A stretch of 64,000 bases of DNA. It comes from Guillardia theta CCMP2712. Taxonomy: Eukaryota > Cryptophyceae > Pyrenomonadales > Geminigeraceae. Under the pieces are notes generated by a model. The model did not search any database and had not been told where the DNA came from. It was given only the letters and a program-made list of their open reading frames with translations. Made by a program: the position numbers and the translations under genes. This document shows positions 23,062 through 34,508 of this stretch, piece after piece. The stretch's first letter is position 1. Every line of letters starts with the position of its first letter. The stretch lies in assembly GCF_000315625.1 (NCBI RefSeq), contig NW_005434621.1:104721-168720 (forward strand). Direction: 5' to 3'.

Positions 23062-23772
23062 GAGAATGAATTCAAGCATCTACACACCTGCCTCTCCCCC
23101 TCTCTCCTTCTCGTCTTTTCGCTAGTGGCTGCGGTCGCTAGAGCTATTTTACACTTGCAACCTTGTACCACGCAAAGCTTCTTCATGTTGCCATCACTGA
23201 GATTTTCTCACTGACACGTCTCCCTGAAGCTTCATGATGGATTCTCCTCACCATAATTTCACGATTACGTTGGTCCTTCCATCCCGCCTGAAGGCATGAT
23301 CGTTTCATCTCACAAGCCATCTCATGTGTCAACATCCATTTCCCTTCCTCCCTCCCCCACAGCGTCTCCCTCCTCCCTCCTTCATAGTCCACATTCCTTT
23401 CGTTCCTTCCCCCGTCTCCTCTACGGATCAACCCGGCAATTCTCCCCGCATCGGATCCCTTCTCGCATTCTACCGCCATCCTCGTACCCTCCTTTCTTCC
23501 TCAGTCTTCCCTCGCATCCTCTGCCATCTTCCCTCGCACATCCCACTGTACAGGCTTGCTCGACCCGCATCCCTGCCCCCCCCCCCCCCCCCTCTCAATA
23601 AATAAGAACCCCGCACTCCAGTGGGCGCATCTCAAAAGCGATTCATCCCTGCCCTCCTCCCGTCCTCCTCCTCCAGCCTCCCTAGCAGGAGCGACAGCTG
23701 ATCTTGCCTCGTCTCCTTCTTGTCCTCGTCCCCTCCATTGCGCCCACAACTCGACCGTATCAACAGTCAGCA
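23062..23772. other. Intergenic, CT-rich
   Basis: 3' flank of GtACR1 and 5' flank of the next gene: pyrimidine-rich sequence with a C-run of about 14 at 23577-23590. Nothing coding is recognised. Confidence 0.6.
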
Positions 23773-25279
23773 ATGCTGGGAAGAGCTGTTGCCTTCGCTT
23801 TCCTCCTCCCCCTCGTTCATTCCTTCAGCCTGCACGGACTTGGTGCAGTGCCGCGATCGTTGCCCAGGAAGGGCCATGAATGTCGCAACCATCGCAGCAC
23901 AGTCTGCCTTGCAGGCTCTCGGGCATTGTTGCTTCCCAAGCCGTGCAGCTGGTACGCCATGTCCGGGGGGCATCACGACAAGAGGAGGAAGGAAGCCAGG
24001 AAGTTGAAGATAGTGAGAGCACACCTTGTCATTGTCATTGCTCTCCCTCCCTCCCTCCCTCCCTCCCTCCCTCCCTCCCTCCCTTGCTCATCCCTTCTCC
24101 GCCTAGGGGGACGTTCCGGCAGGGAGCTCTCGTGTGAGCAGGAGGCAGTCGGCCACATCGGGAAACCTGCGACTGACTCGGTCGGACATCGAGTCAGGCC
24201 TCGCGATATCGGGGACGAGCAGCAAGTTCTTTCGTAAGCTGGTAAGGCACTGCGAGCATGCCATGACGACAATCATCGGCCTCCTGTGATGTTTGCAGAT
24301 CCCCTTGCGCGACATCGGCATCGAAGGGGTGGAGATCGACAAGAGAGATGACGGCGATCTTGAGGTAAACCTCCTGCTTCTCTCCATGGTGCCTACGGCA
24401 ATACTTCTTCTCATGTGATACTCCTCTGCAGATTGACATCGAAGTCCAGCAAATGGCTTCGGAATACTTCCTCAAGGTTCACATGCAATCCCATCTACTC
24501 TGCACTTGCAACAGGTTGGTCCTCTCGTGAGGATGCTCTAGTTGCTTTGTGCTCTTCTTCTGTTCGCTTTTTCTCCTTCTGAGAATTCACCAAGATGTCT
24601 AGAAGAATTTCATCTTCCCATCTCAAGTGATTTCTCGCTTGTGCTTGCATCACGGCGGAAGCTCTGTCAGGTGAGGAGCAGAAGGTCCGCTTGGTTGGTG
24701 TAACCCTGCGTTGCAGATCGCGAAGAGAAGGGCAGACGACGTGAGTGAGATCTCAGAGAACAAAGGTTTGGCTTTGCGCCTGCGCACGCTGCTGAAACCT
24801 GAGTAGATCTGGTCGACGATTCCATCATTGACTTCTCAGCTGGCATCAACTACATCGATCTTGACGTAGATATTCTCTCTGCGCAGCTTGCTCTGATGAT
24901 AGCGTTGCAGCCTGAGGTTGGAGAGTCGCTAGGAGGAGCGATCCCCCTACGAAAGGTCTGTAGTCCAACCTGCAAGGGTCGCTGCGCTACATGTGAGTCA
25001 AACGACCTGAGCCTTCCTACGCAAGATGGAAGCCTGACTGACTTCTGGTGAAGGTGGGCAGAACCTCAACCTGCCAGGGAACACATGCCGATGTCGCCGT
25101 GTGCCACAGGAGGAGAGACAAAGTACAGGTGCCCAGAGCTCTTTTCACGCTCTCATATGCGTCAAAGACCTCACAATGTCTTCACAGGCAGTCTCAACAT
25201 GGCAAATCTGCAGAAGCTTGCATCTCTGCGACGGCAGCTGAAGCAGGAGGAGGACGAGAAGGAGGAGGGCGGAACATGA
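23773..25279 (+). CDS. Probable plastid-targeted protein of unknown function
   Basis: Nine exons in phase: 23773-24012, 24107-24241, 24299-24364, 24432-24476, 24717-24765, 24807-24955, 24977-24992, 25054-25128, 25188-25279; 288 residues. The N-terminus is a signal peptide (MLGRAVAFAFLLPLVHS) whose predicted cut is followed by Phe (FSLHGLG), the hallmark of bipartite presequences for complex plastids in cryptophytes. The mature part has an acidic stretch (GIEGVEIDKRDDGDLEIDIE), a helix (LSAQLALMIALQPEVGESL), a cysteine pattern CATCGQNLNLPGNTCRC resembling a small zinc site, and a charged coiled C-terminus. No family is recognised. Intron 1 contains a (CCCT)n tract. The 16-base exon 7 is supported by phase only. 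Confidence 0.7.
24043..24084. repeat. (CCCT)n tract in an intron
   Basis: About ten CCCT units just before the acceptor of the second exon of the plastid-targeted gene. Confidence 0.9.
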
Positions 25280-25378
25280 GAGTAGTGCCGATAGAATAAA
25301 GCACATGTCTTAAGCATGGACGAAACAAGTCCTCGGTCTACACGGACCCACGGTTGTATTTCTACGATGCGAAGGGTT

Positions 25379-25680
25379 TTAATAGATGTTGATGACATCT
25401 CCGAGCCACTCGTTCTGGTACTCGGTGGGGTCGACAGGCTGTTCGTACAAGCCGAGTTAGCTCTTCTTATTCTTCCTCTTCCTCCCCCTCCCTCTCTTAC
25501 CTCAGTGATGTGGTAGGTCACTGGTGAGTCATCGAGGTCGTCGTAGATGTTGTCGTAGACGCCGCTGGGCATGCCCTGGAAGAAGGAGGGCATGCCGTCA
25601 CACCAGTGTCCACCCCAGGTCCATGGAGCATCATCGAGCATCGAGGATCTCTTAACGATCTTGAAGAGGGGAGAGCGCAT
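25379..25680 (-). CDS. Small unknown protein, family copy A
   Basis: Two exons, 25501-25680 and 25379-25438, about 79 residues. The conserved body APWTW...MPSFFQGMP.GVYDNIYDDLDDSPVTYH is shared with the copies at 27212-27497 and 32413-32695, as is exon 2 (PVDPTEYQNEWLGDVINIY). The N-terminus differs (MRSPLFKIVKRSS instead of MMFKVLPIRS). The intron is in the identical position after TE and is itself recognisably similar. No signal peptide, no membrane helix; aromatic and acidic. Function unknown. Confidence 0.75.
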
Positions 25681-27211
25681 TCTGTTTCAATAAGGTCAAA
25701 TCAGTGCGCGAGTTATACAACCTAACGTCTTTCTCGACCAATCTCTAACTACTGCAGAGTTCAGCTATCGATCGTCACGGTACGTCGATAATGCACAACA
25801 TCGCAGAGATACATCAAAGACCAAATTATACTGGCTTCACATCCAATCGAGGCTCAGGAAACCATTTCGGCAGAAAGTGTACCTCTTGGAAAATTCACGG
25901 TTTCCTGCAAAGCTTTGACAACTTCCCTTCCAACATCCACGGTAGGAATCTCTGATCAGCTGCATGAAGGCTTGTAATTCCACTACACTCCTCCTCTTCT
26001 CCTCCTCTTTTCCTCATCTTGCTACCTCCCTGTCCTCAACTTCGCTGCATGTGCATTGCGATCTGAAACATCAAATGATGAAGAGACAGCGCGCGGGCCA
26101 CATCCCCTTCCTAATCTCCTAGGAGCACTACCCCCTACCCCCCCTTCTACTACAATTGAACGCCACCCGTATTGTTTGTTTTGAGTAAACTTTAGTATGC
26201 TATACTTCATCACCCCTGCTTCAAGGCGAGTCATATGTATCCCACCAGGGGTAGGGGTAGTCAAATAGCGAAGGGTCACTGTTTTGACTCTTGGATTGGT
26301 TCTAGCGAGGTCTTAGTTTGAAAATACTCCAGTAGAACCGGGTCCTAGTAATTTGTCATGACCTAGCATAGATTTGGATTCAAAATGTTTATCTGCTGTG
26401 TTCAATTTGAGCCCTTTCGAAAACAAGTGATATCCATAGTACCCCATAGATTATCGATAACATTTGGGGTAAGGGGACACATGTTTGAGAAAACATATTT
26501 TTCCATAGGGTAGTACATGAATTTATTGGTTTCAAAGATTTTCATGACCATCGTGAAATATTTCCCGGAGAGTTATCAAAAGACAGCCGAAGCGTACGAA
26601 AGGTCACGAAGGTAATGCAGTAGTCCACTTCCTCTTTGTCGCATGTTGTTCTCCTTTCATGATCGACTCCTCGTCCACCCTTCTTACATCCTCCATCAAC
26701 CACCACCATTGCAACACTCTTGCTCTCGTTTTCCGCTGCCTCTGCTCTTGATTCCGCTGTCCCCTTCTCTTCATCCTGAATCAAAACAACCTAGCTGTCT
26801 TGTTGACGTCAACTTTGAACCCCTTCGTTTCTCTTGCTCCGACATTTCGGATCGAACCCTTTCTCGTAGTGATGTTCAGGGAGACGAATTGATTGCTCTT
26901 TCGTAACAATGGTTTAACATTGTAACAATGGTTTAACATTGTAACAATGTTCGGAGTTTTCCTGTGGCTGTGTGTGCCACAAAGCTTGTTTGGAATGTGT
27001 ATCATGCTCCTAGCGCTCCCTTTCGTGTTCAAGATGAAAGTTGAAAGATGCATATGAATCAGGCTGTGATTGCACTGTGCCTCCTCCACTTACATGAGAG
27101 CACGGTATTCTGTTGCAGTCATTCACGCTTGGATGTATACGAATCCTTGTTTCATGGGATTCGCTAGATTGCAAAGCGACCATCATGCTGACAAAGCATT
27201 TGCAGTCAAAC
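25681..27211. other. Intergenic, AT-rich, no gene recognised
   Basis: Contains a TACCCC-rich patch at 26090-26270 and 26440-26520 and a short direct repeat at 26900-26955. The sequence just before 27212 carries an acceptor-like TTTGCAG, so the first exon of copy B may be non-coding and lie here. Confidence 0.5.
26903..26955 (+). repeat. Short tandem repeat, about 2.5 units
   Basis: A 19-bp unit (GTAACAATGGTTTAACATT) is repeated head to tail and then trails into GTAACAATGTTCGG. Confidence 0.85.
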
Positions 27212-27497
27212 ATGATGTTCAAGGTGTTGCCAATCCGCTCCCTCGAGCTCGCCCCCTGGACCTGGAAGAGCAGCTGGAACAAGGACATGCCCTCCTTCTT
27301 CCAGGGCATGCCCAACGGTGTCTACGACAACATCTACGAGGACCTCGATGACTCACCTGTGTCCTACCACACCACTGAGGTGAGAGAGAGGGAGGAGGAG
27401 GAGGAATAAGAAGAGCTAACTCGGCTTGTACGAACAGCCTGTCGACCCCACCGAGTACCAGAACGAGTACATTGGCAATGTCATCGGCATCTACTAA
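27212..27497 (+). CDS. Small unknown protein, family copy B
   Basis: Exons 27212-27379 and 27438-27497; 75 residues beginning MMFKVLPIRSLELAPWTW and ending EYQNEYIGNVIGIY. It is on the opposite strand from copies A and C and nearly identical to copy C. The 58-bp intron (GTGAGAGAGAG...GTACGAACAG) is closely similar to the introns of both other copies, which argues for recent duplication. Function unknown. Confidence 0.8.
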
Positions 27498-27796
27498 GCC
27501 TTTTCTCTCCCCGTTGCTAGTGTGTTGGCAATAAATTTGATACATACCTGAGCAACGTCGTGTGAGAGTTGACCACCCCCACATCTTACTTCCTCGAGGG
27601 TTGCGGTTGCTGTGAAGTCTTACACGTCATGCGTTCACCTCTCGCCAAATGGGGCAGGATTGGCTACAACCTCTCTGTTGCGTTCCAGGAAACAAATTTT
27701 GCTGCCTCACCGTCGTCGATACAGCTTACGGAATGATCAGCCAATATCACCAAATGGTGCCCCTGCAGCAACTAGACGCCAACCAGAATCTCCTGA

Positions 27797-27837
<41 letters not shown>

Positions 27838-28145
27838 ATGCACGTCAATACCCGCCTCGTTCTCCTCCTCATCGTTCTCCTCCTCATCGTTCTCCTCCTC
27901 ATCGTTCTCCTCCTCCTCGTTCTCCTCCTCCTCGTTCTCCTCCACCTCTCCCTCGGAATTTACTTCAGTCGGGCAACTCCCAAAGTACCCTACAGGGGGG
28001 TGGTCTATTATGAATTTTTTCTTTAAGAAAGACGGGGTGGGGGTGGGGTTTGACAGAAAGTTGGCAATGGCTGGGGAGGAACTTGAACGAGGGTGCAAGC
28101 TGTGCTTGGCAGGATCAAGCAGAGGAGGTGAGAGATCTTGACAGC
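27498..28145. other. Intergenic with triplet repeats
   Basis: Includes (CTG)n at about 27799-27836 and a run of imperfect CTCCTC/GTTCTC units to about 27950. Open frames here (poly-Ala, poly-Leu, poly-Gln) are products of the repeat. Confidence 0.6.
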
Positions 28146-29630
28146 AGGGATAGACAATTTCCTCACGATCGGCATGGCAGCCCTCGCAGATGTCAATGCT
28201 TTCCTGTCAAGCCTCCCTGGGGCGAGTGTAGAAATGCGTCCTGTTGGCCCGGATGGCACTAACTTGTGTGTACGAGTCTTCCCTCCTGGCTCCTTCTCAT
28301 CACCCCCCCCCCCTCTGGTCCCTTCAAAGACCATTTCATAAGAGAGTGCACAACAATCTCGATTGATGTACCACATCCTGCCATCTCTCTGCTCGCCCTC
28401 CACATCCCCTATCCTGCCCTCCCTTCAGACATCTCGCCCTTTCGCTGGACTCTTCTACCGTTTTTCCTTTTCCAGCTCTAAGTACGCATTATGTGAAGTG
28501 TAATTTCAGCAATCTCGATGGATGCAACGCCTGCATTCTTGTTGCAGACGCCAACCAGTCAAGACTTTTGGTCATCTCTAATCCACTTTCACCAGCCCCT
28601 TCTCACTCGAGATCCAGGTGTCCAACTCAGATGCTGATACAGCACTGACCCACCACTGTCTTGAAACTATCATCCAGAAACGTGCGGATGGTGCGGATTT
28701 TCACCTCCTCCCTCGTCTTTCTTGTCAACCCTGTCATCGTCTGAGGGCCTGAACATCAGTACAGGAGAGCTTCGGGGTGTTGGTGTTCTACTCGTCGTCG
28801 CAGGAGGACGAGCAAGGGGCTTCAAGGATCCAGCGGAAGGACAGGTGCATGGAAAGATTGCTCTGCTGTCGTGCTGATGATGTTCTCTTTCGCAAGATTT
28901 TCTCCCGAGCTGTTGAAGAGCTATTTGCAAGCACGGGACAAAGGCTTGCATTGGATCTTGTGAGAAAGGGTGCGGAGACTGGATTGTACAAGGAAGATGT
29001 TTGAAATCATGTATGAAGGCTCTGCAGTCTCCTGGACAAAGGTCCCCTCACCAGCTCAACTCAGATTCATAGAAGGTACTAGATTCACCCTTGACTACGT
29101 TTTGTCAAAGCTTTACGTGACTTTGCAGAAAAGTTCCAACTCACATCAAAGGCTGTCGAAATCAGCACACCTCGATCATATTCAATGGTTTACATATTGG
29201 GATGAATAGATGTTTTCATGCAACTGATGCTATCGTTAGGAAATAGCTGCCACTGCGCTGGGAGGGGCGTTAGTTTTGATTGGACTTGCTGGACTCAGGG
29301 ATTCGAGGAATAAGGTAGAAATAAAATTCTATTCCAGATGTTATATAATATGTTCTGACATGAAACAGGCAGGAGAGAAAAGAAAGGTCGGGAGTAATGT
29401 GAAGGTACAAGTGTGATGAACTTGTTGCTCCCTTTCAATCTCTTATTGCATCACTGGAAGGACTTACTTTCTATTGGAGTTGGAATCGCGATCTGCTGTG
29501 TAACGGCTGCAAGGATGTCGGGATTGAATAGAACATCGTAATTACACACATCTTCTTCTCATCACGTCATTCAGGAAATCTGCTTGCTGGCTGATAGTCT
29601 AAAGCTTGTCAGAAGTGAAACGGAGGTGGG
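28146..29630 (+). CDS. Unresolved multi-exon gene, possible membrane protein
   Basis: Several exon-like segments join in phase in part. 28549-28618 (TPTSQDFWSSLIHFHQPLL) joins 28769-28968, which encodes QESFGVLVFYSSSQEDE and then RLLCCRADDVLFRKIFSRAV. Further exon-like pieces are 28146-28270 (ALADVNAFLSSLPGA), 29240-29313 (ATALGGALVLIGLAGLRDS, a likely membrane helix) and 29577-29627 (EICLLADSLKLVRSETE). Start, stop and some joints are not settled. The RLLCC-plus-helix segment recalls the linker before the hydrolase domain in diacylglycerol lipases, but no lipase motif is present, so no function is proposed. Confidence 0.35.
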
Positions 29631-30547
29631 ACAAGAGGATAACGGATACCGGACACATTTCCATCGGATACATTCCATTTCCACACTTGAATGGAGCTAT
29701 ACTGAAACATTTCTTTGCATCAGCACTGAAGTTCGTATTCGAATCGAGGACAGAAGGGTGTTCTGTGTTCCAAGACCGATTCCTCGCCGTCATCATGCAC
29801 TTAGAAGGGAATGCAAGGGCGGTGAGAATAGCCAGGAAAGAATCACGAGCAGTAAGAGGAGCAGGAGCAGGAGGAAGAGGAGGTGTTTGTCTCGGGGGGA
29901 GGAGAGATGGAGGGGCGGAGGTTATTAGAGGCGTGCGGGCCGATGTTTCACAAGTTCAAAAAGGTGTGGCAAATGACAACGGCGCAGGGTATGACCCTTG
30001 GTTCTTTTTCCTTTATCGCTATTAGGAAAATATTCACCTTTCGTGGTAGAGATGAGGCTCTCCCCTCCCCTCCTCCCTCCGGGCACCCTCCCTCCCCTCT
30101 GCTCCTCCCTGCAACCTCTCTCTAGACCTCTAGCGGCATCATCAAAGCATGTCCTGGAGGAGAGAGGATGCTGAGGGTGATAGCGAAAGAGCAGGACCTT
30201 GATCGATAGAAATTTACGTGAAGGCACATTGAAAGCACATTATCGTGTGTAGCTCCGTGCTCCGTCACCAAAATCGCCCTACAGCTGAGAGTGGAGGCCA
30301 ATGATGTACCTAGCTGAAGAGAGGGAGGGAGGAGGATTGGAGTGAAGGAGCTCCTCGGGTGGAAGGATGGAATGACCGTTGGTGCATGCGAACTCACCTT
30401 CTTCGCATCGCAAGTTCTCATCAGCTGATAGTTTTACAAGCCTCTCCGCAGGGCACCTCTTGCCGTCAACAAGATTTGATTCCATCAAGCAACCATGGAG
30501 GTTCTTTCTCCTGCTCAAGTCAACTCTGCTCACTGAATACCCCCAGG

Positions 30548-32337
30548 GCTCCGGTGCTGGCAGCAGCGCGCCGAGGGGATCCCAGCAGCAGCAGCAGTCT
30601 GGGCATCAGTCAAGATCGGCAGGAGGACAGTCTGCCATGAGGTCGGCTTCCAGAAAGTGAGCATGAGCTCTTAATGCTGTTGCCTCGGATGACTCACATG
30701 CTGGCAGCTCCGGCCGGGCGAACTTGAAGCGGCATGAAGGACAAGCGCAGCCCAACTACTTCCTTGCTAAGCCTGGCGATGCGAAGAGGCAGATCCAGTA
30801 CAGAGAGAATCCCTTCCTCCTGCGCGGTCCCAACATGGGCAAGACATGCCTGTCGTTCGGCTACCCCCGGGGGGTAACCGTCATAGCATGAACCGCGTGT
30901 CCTCCTGACCCCTGACGCGACCAGGGGATGGCAGATCGAGCATGTGACTTCCACTGGAAGGAGGACGATCGAGACACAGCCAACGGCAGGTGAGCAGCAT
31001 GCGCCTGACTGCAGCGTCGCTGAGACCCGCACAGGTGTAAGTTCAACCATGACTGTCGGTTTGGAGGGGGCGCTCAGCATACAGGCAAAGAGATAGCGGC
31101 GGAGTTTCTTGTTGCTACTGACGTGCAGCTAGACCCAAAACCGAAGCGCATCTGGGATCGGATGGACTCGTTGGTGAAGCAGAGGACAGAGAGCGAGCGG
31201 CCGCTGATGCATGCACTCAGGGTCGAGCTGTCGTGCAGGCCAAGGTAGAGAATGTTCCACTGGACATGCTGCACCCGAACTACCGACATGTCCTCAAAGC
31301 AAAGGCAAGTAGCTGAGTATCCTCCCGTGATCTCTTACCGCCCTGAGCTCAGGAACCCAACGTCATGCAGCAGCTTGTTGAGCCGTTCAAGGGAGCTGGG
31401 GGGGCCAAGACTCCGGGCTGGAGCCCAGCGGTGGAGATGAACCTGGGGCACGGACATGGAGCCAACGCCTTCCAGCAGCATCGGGTGTGTGAGCTGCTAG
31501 GCTTTGCTTCCTCCTGACTAGCTGGGACCAGGGGCCGCTAGGAAGGAATCCTCTAGGACAAGCTGGGAAAAGATATCCGTTCACACAGGTGCTGGAGACT
31601 GATGCTTGCTGTCACAAGCTGCATGCGTGAAGTGAGGTCTTCAGGCAAGGCAGAACATGGTGGAAAGTCTATGGCGGGCTGTGGTTGGAGGGTAACTTGT
31701 CACTGAGGTGTGGAGGAGAGGATGTGAATGTCTTGCTCTAGGTCTGACCGGTCCGAGTGTTCGCTCCACTTGCTCCTTACTAGCTTCAATCCCCGGTATT
31801 GTTTCTTGCAACCAAAACTACTCTCTCGCTCTTTCACTGAACCTGTTTCAGCTCTATCCATGAAGTAGTAGCAAGGCAACTGACCCCAAAGGTGAGTCTG
31901 ACCTCAATTGCACCCGAGCTAACAACAACACTTGAAGCAAGCTGAAGCAAGATTCGTCATGGCCCTCATCAAGCCACGAGCGCTATCCAGCACATCCCAG
32001 TCGGACATGAGACCCGCAACAGTAGGCTACGAGTCTACAGAAAACAGGAGAGGAAACTGGCCATTCGCTCTTGACGGTTTTGAGCAGCCTGACGATGAAG
32101 TGAACCATGATCTCATTATGTTGAGCCATCTGACAACCTCACGTGCAGATAGTGAAGGAAGCTGATTCGATCAAGCAGTCGTCTCCCAATGTACTGACGA
32201 GAAATACATGGTTTTGCTTTGCTAAGCCAGATGTGTAGGTGACCAAAGAGGATTTCAAGGGGTTCTGGGAGCGTGCGAGTGATGTTGTGAGCGATGATGG
32301 ATTCTTTGCTTTACTGCTCCACAACTGCTTTCGATGA
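30548..32337 (+). CDS. Probable multi-exon gene ending in an EF-hand-like segment
   Basis: Exon-like segments in phase: 30548-30658 (Gln/Ser-rich), 30708-30878 (QPNYFLAKPGDAKRQIQYRE), 30923-30988 and 31033-31128 (CDFHWKEDD...CKFNHDC, a possible zinc-binding group), 31351-31484 (EPNVMQQLVEPF...), 31850-31892, about 31930-32146 and finally 32150-32193 and 32242-32337. The last two read VKEADSIKQSSPNVTKEDF followed by DDGFFALLLHNCFR and a stop, like the terminal EF-hand of calcyphosin-type proteins, though the loop lacks several Asp ligands. The start is not identified. No confident function; an axonemal or cytoskeletal role is only a guess from the repeat-free basic composition. Confidence 0.45.
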
Positions 32338-32412
32338 GGCAGCACATCTTAGCTTAGCTGTGTATTGTTCTTCTATTGAACAAGTATAGAGCAAGTTGCT
32401 CCACCAAAATGT

Positions 32413-32695
32413 TTAGTAGATTTTGATGACATCTCCGAGCCAATGCTCCTGATACTCGGTGGGGTCGACAGGCTGTTCGCACAAGCCGCGTTAGCTCTTC
32501 TTCTTCCTCCTCCTCCCTCTCTCTCACCTCAGTGGTGTGGTAGGACACAGTTGAGGTATCAAGGTCGTCGTAGATGTTGTCGTAGACACCGTTGGGCATG
32601 CCCTGGAAGAAGGAGGGCATGTCACTGTTCCAGCTGCTCTGCCAGGTCCAGGGGGCGAGGTCGAGGGAGCGGATTGGCAACACCTTGAACATCAT
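32413..32695 (-). CDS. Small unknown protein, family copy C
   Basis: Exons 32528-32695 and 32413-32472; 75 residues beginning MMFKVLPIRSLDLAPWTW and ending EYQEHWLGDVIKIY. Its first exon matches copy B and its last exon resembles copy A (WLGDVI), a mosaic pattern. The intron has the same position and a closely similar sequence. Function unknown. Confidence 0.8.
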
Positions 32696-34508
32696 TTTCT
32701 ACAAAAGGATGTCAACCCATTATCACCATTGAGAAAAATTTGATTTGTCGAGATACAAAACGCATGTTACAGAGTTTGTGAAAGCAGGACATAACATCGG
32801 GAGCATCGCAGCCAAATCATATTCAACTTTATGAGAAGTTATGACAACATATAAATCACCAAATTCATCCATTTCCCTTGACCATGCGTGGGGAGGAGTA
32901 GAAACAGACAAAAGAATGTATATTTTGCACGAAAAAAAGCAAGAGAATACAAGACAAGTCACAGCATTTTTGAAATATCATCGTAGCGAATTTCTTCAAG
33001 CGTCTTGTATGAATGCAGGTAAAGGTATGTGAGGAGTGTACAAGAAATGTGAACAAGCAGGCAAAAGAGATGCCTGCAGATAGACAGCAGTGATCACAGA
33101 ATTCAGACAACCAAGTCACGAAAAGATATTATAGCAAAGAAAGGATGTTGCAAGACTTAGCATATGGTGGTGGATGCGGTAGTTGTGCAGGATAGGCAAA
33201 TCAACCATACGCACAGTCAGAAACAAACACAAGGCATTTCATTGCATGGGAGTAGCTAGCAAGGAGGAAGGTAAGGGCAAGCAGAAGCGTGTGTATCGAG
33301 TGGGATCGTTGATATTCGGACGAGGCAGAGAAAGCAAGCAGCAGCTTTTCTCATCGCGCCACATTCAGCATGTTACCTCTTCGATGAAAGGGCAGGTTGA
33401 CTCTTGGGCTACTGGTAGGAACAATTCTCCGTTACACCTTGTCCCCTGAAAAGCCATTTCGTAACGACCGTGACCGGTGACCGGACTTGGTCACAGTACC
33501 GTACAGTACTGGCGTCCCCGGCCGCGCCACTGTCGGGTGACTCGGACCGGGCCCGGCCCGGACAGCGGTCGGGCCGGCCCGGCCAGTCGTGACTCAGACG
33601 CAGGCTGGCCTACCGTACTAGGCCCGGCCCCCCGCTTCACTCAGCGGCCGTACGGTCACCGTCAGTCACGGCCACACTGGCCGCACTGAGCGGCCGCGGC
33701 GCAGCGGTACCGTCGTACAGTGACGGTAGAGGCTCGGAGGACTCCTAACTGAGGTTGCCACCGTCGCCGTACTAGGCTAGGCTAGTGCCACTGGTTACTG
33801 ACTCGCCGGATCTCGCGGCGGAGTCCGATAGTACGAGCCCGGCACCACTGCCCGGCCCCGGCGGCCGGGCGGCCCGGCCGCCACGCCAAGTTTAGTAGCA
33901 CCGTGTAAGTTAACTAAAGTCGGAGTCCCGGCGAGCCTCGGCGCGGCCACCCGGTCCAGGCCAGAGGCCCCGGCGGTCAGCGGCTTGCTCGTAGTTAAAT
34001 CATTATAGGTACTCAAAAGAACTCTTTTGGATCAAGGAGTTCCCCCTGAATCACCAAAAGCTACAGTTTGGGGCTCATATGGTTTTACTACTCTATCTTT
34101 ACTTGTCGGTTGGAAGGGAGGGGGTGGGTACATGAAGGGTGTAATTTCGGTCTTTCCGAAGTTCCCACGGTGGGTGGGGTGGGAAGAAGGTAAAACACTT
34201 TTAATTTTGATTTAGTGAGTAGGTGGTGGGTGGGTAGGCTTGATATTTGTAGGGGTGGATATGAGTTTAGTGCAAGGGGTAGATGCAAGCATAGATTTCT
34301 TTCGAGCAGGAAGTGTAGGAGGGTGGGGTACTGCCTGAAGGATGCACAGGGATTGAAATGATGCTTGTCATGTGGTTTGGAGGGTGAAGAGAGGAGCAGG
34401 AGCAGGAGGAGGAGAAAGAAAATGAAACGATCAAGAGACAGAATGATGATTCACAAAACTTCAGTGGCTAGACAACCCTGATGAAACTGCGGGAGAAGTA
34501 AGGAAGGA
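32696..34508. other. Intergenic: AT-rich, then GC-rich block, then TACCCC/GGGTGG motifs
   Basis: 32700-33450 is AT-rich without coding signal. About 33470-33990 is a GC-rich block built of GGCCCGG, GTGACT, CGGTAC words, similar in texture to 19745-20330. 34090-34340 has GGGTGGGT/GGGGTA motifs, the reverse complement of the TACCCC type. Upstream elements of the channel gene may lie in 34340-34508. Confidence 0.6.

Noticed and set aside
28769-28968. Possible diacylglycerol lipase
   Set aside because: Only a short RLLCC-helix resemblance; no GxSxG or other lipase motif found nearby.
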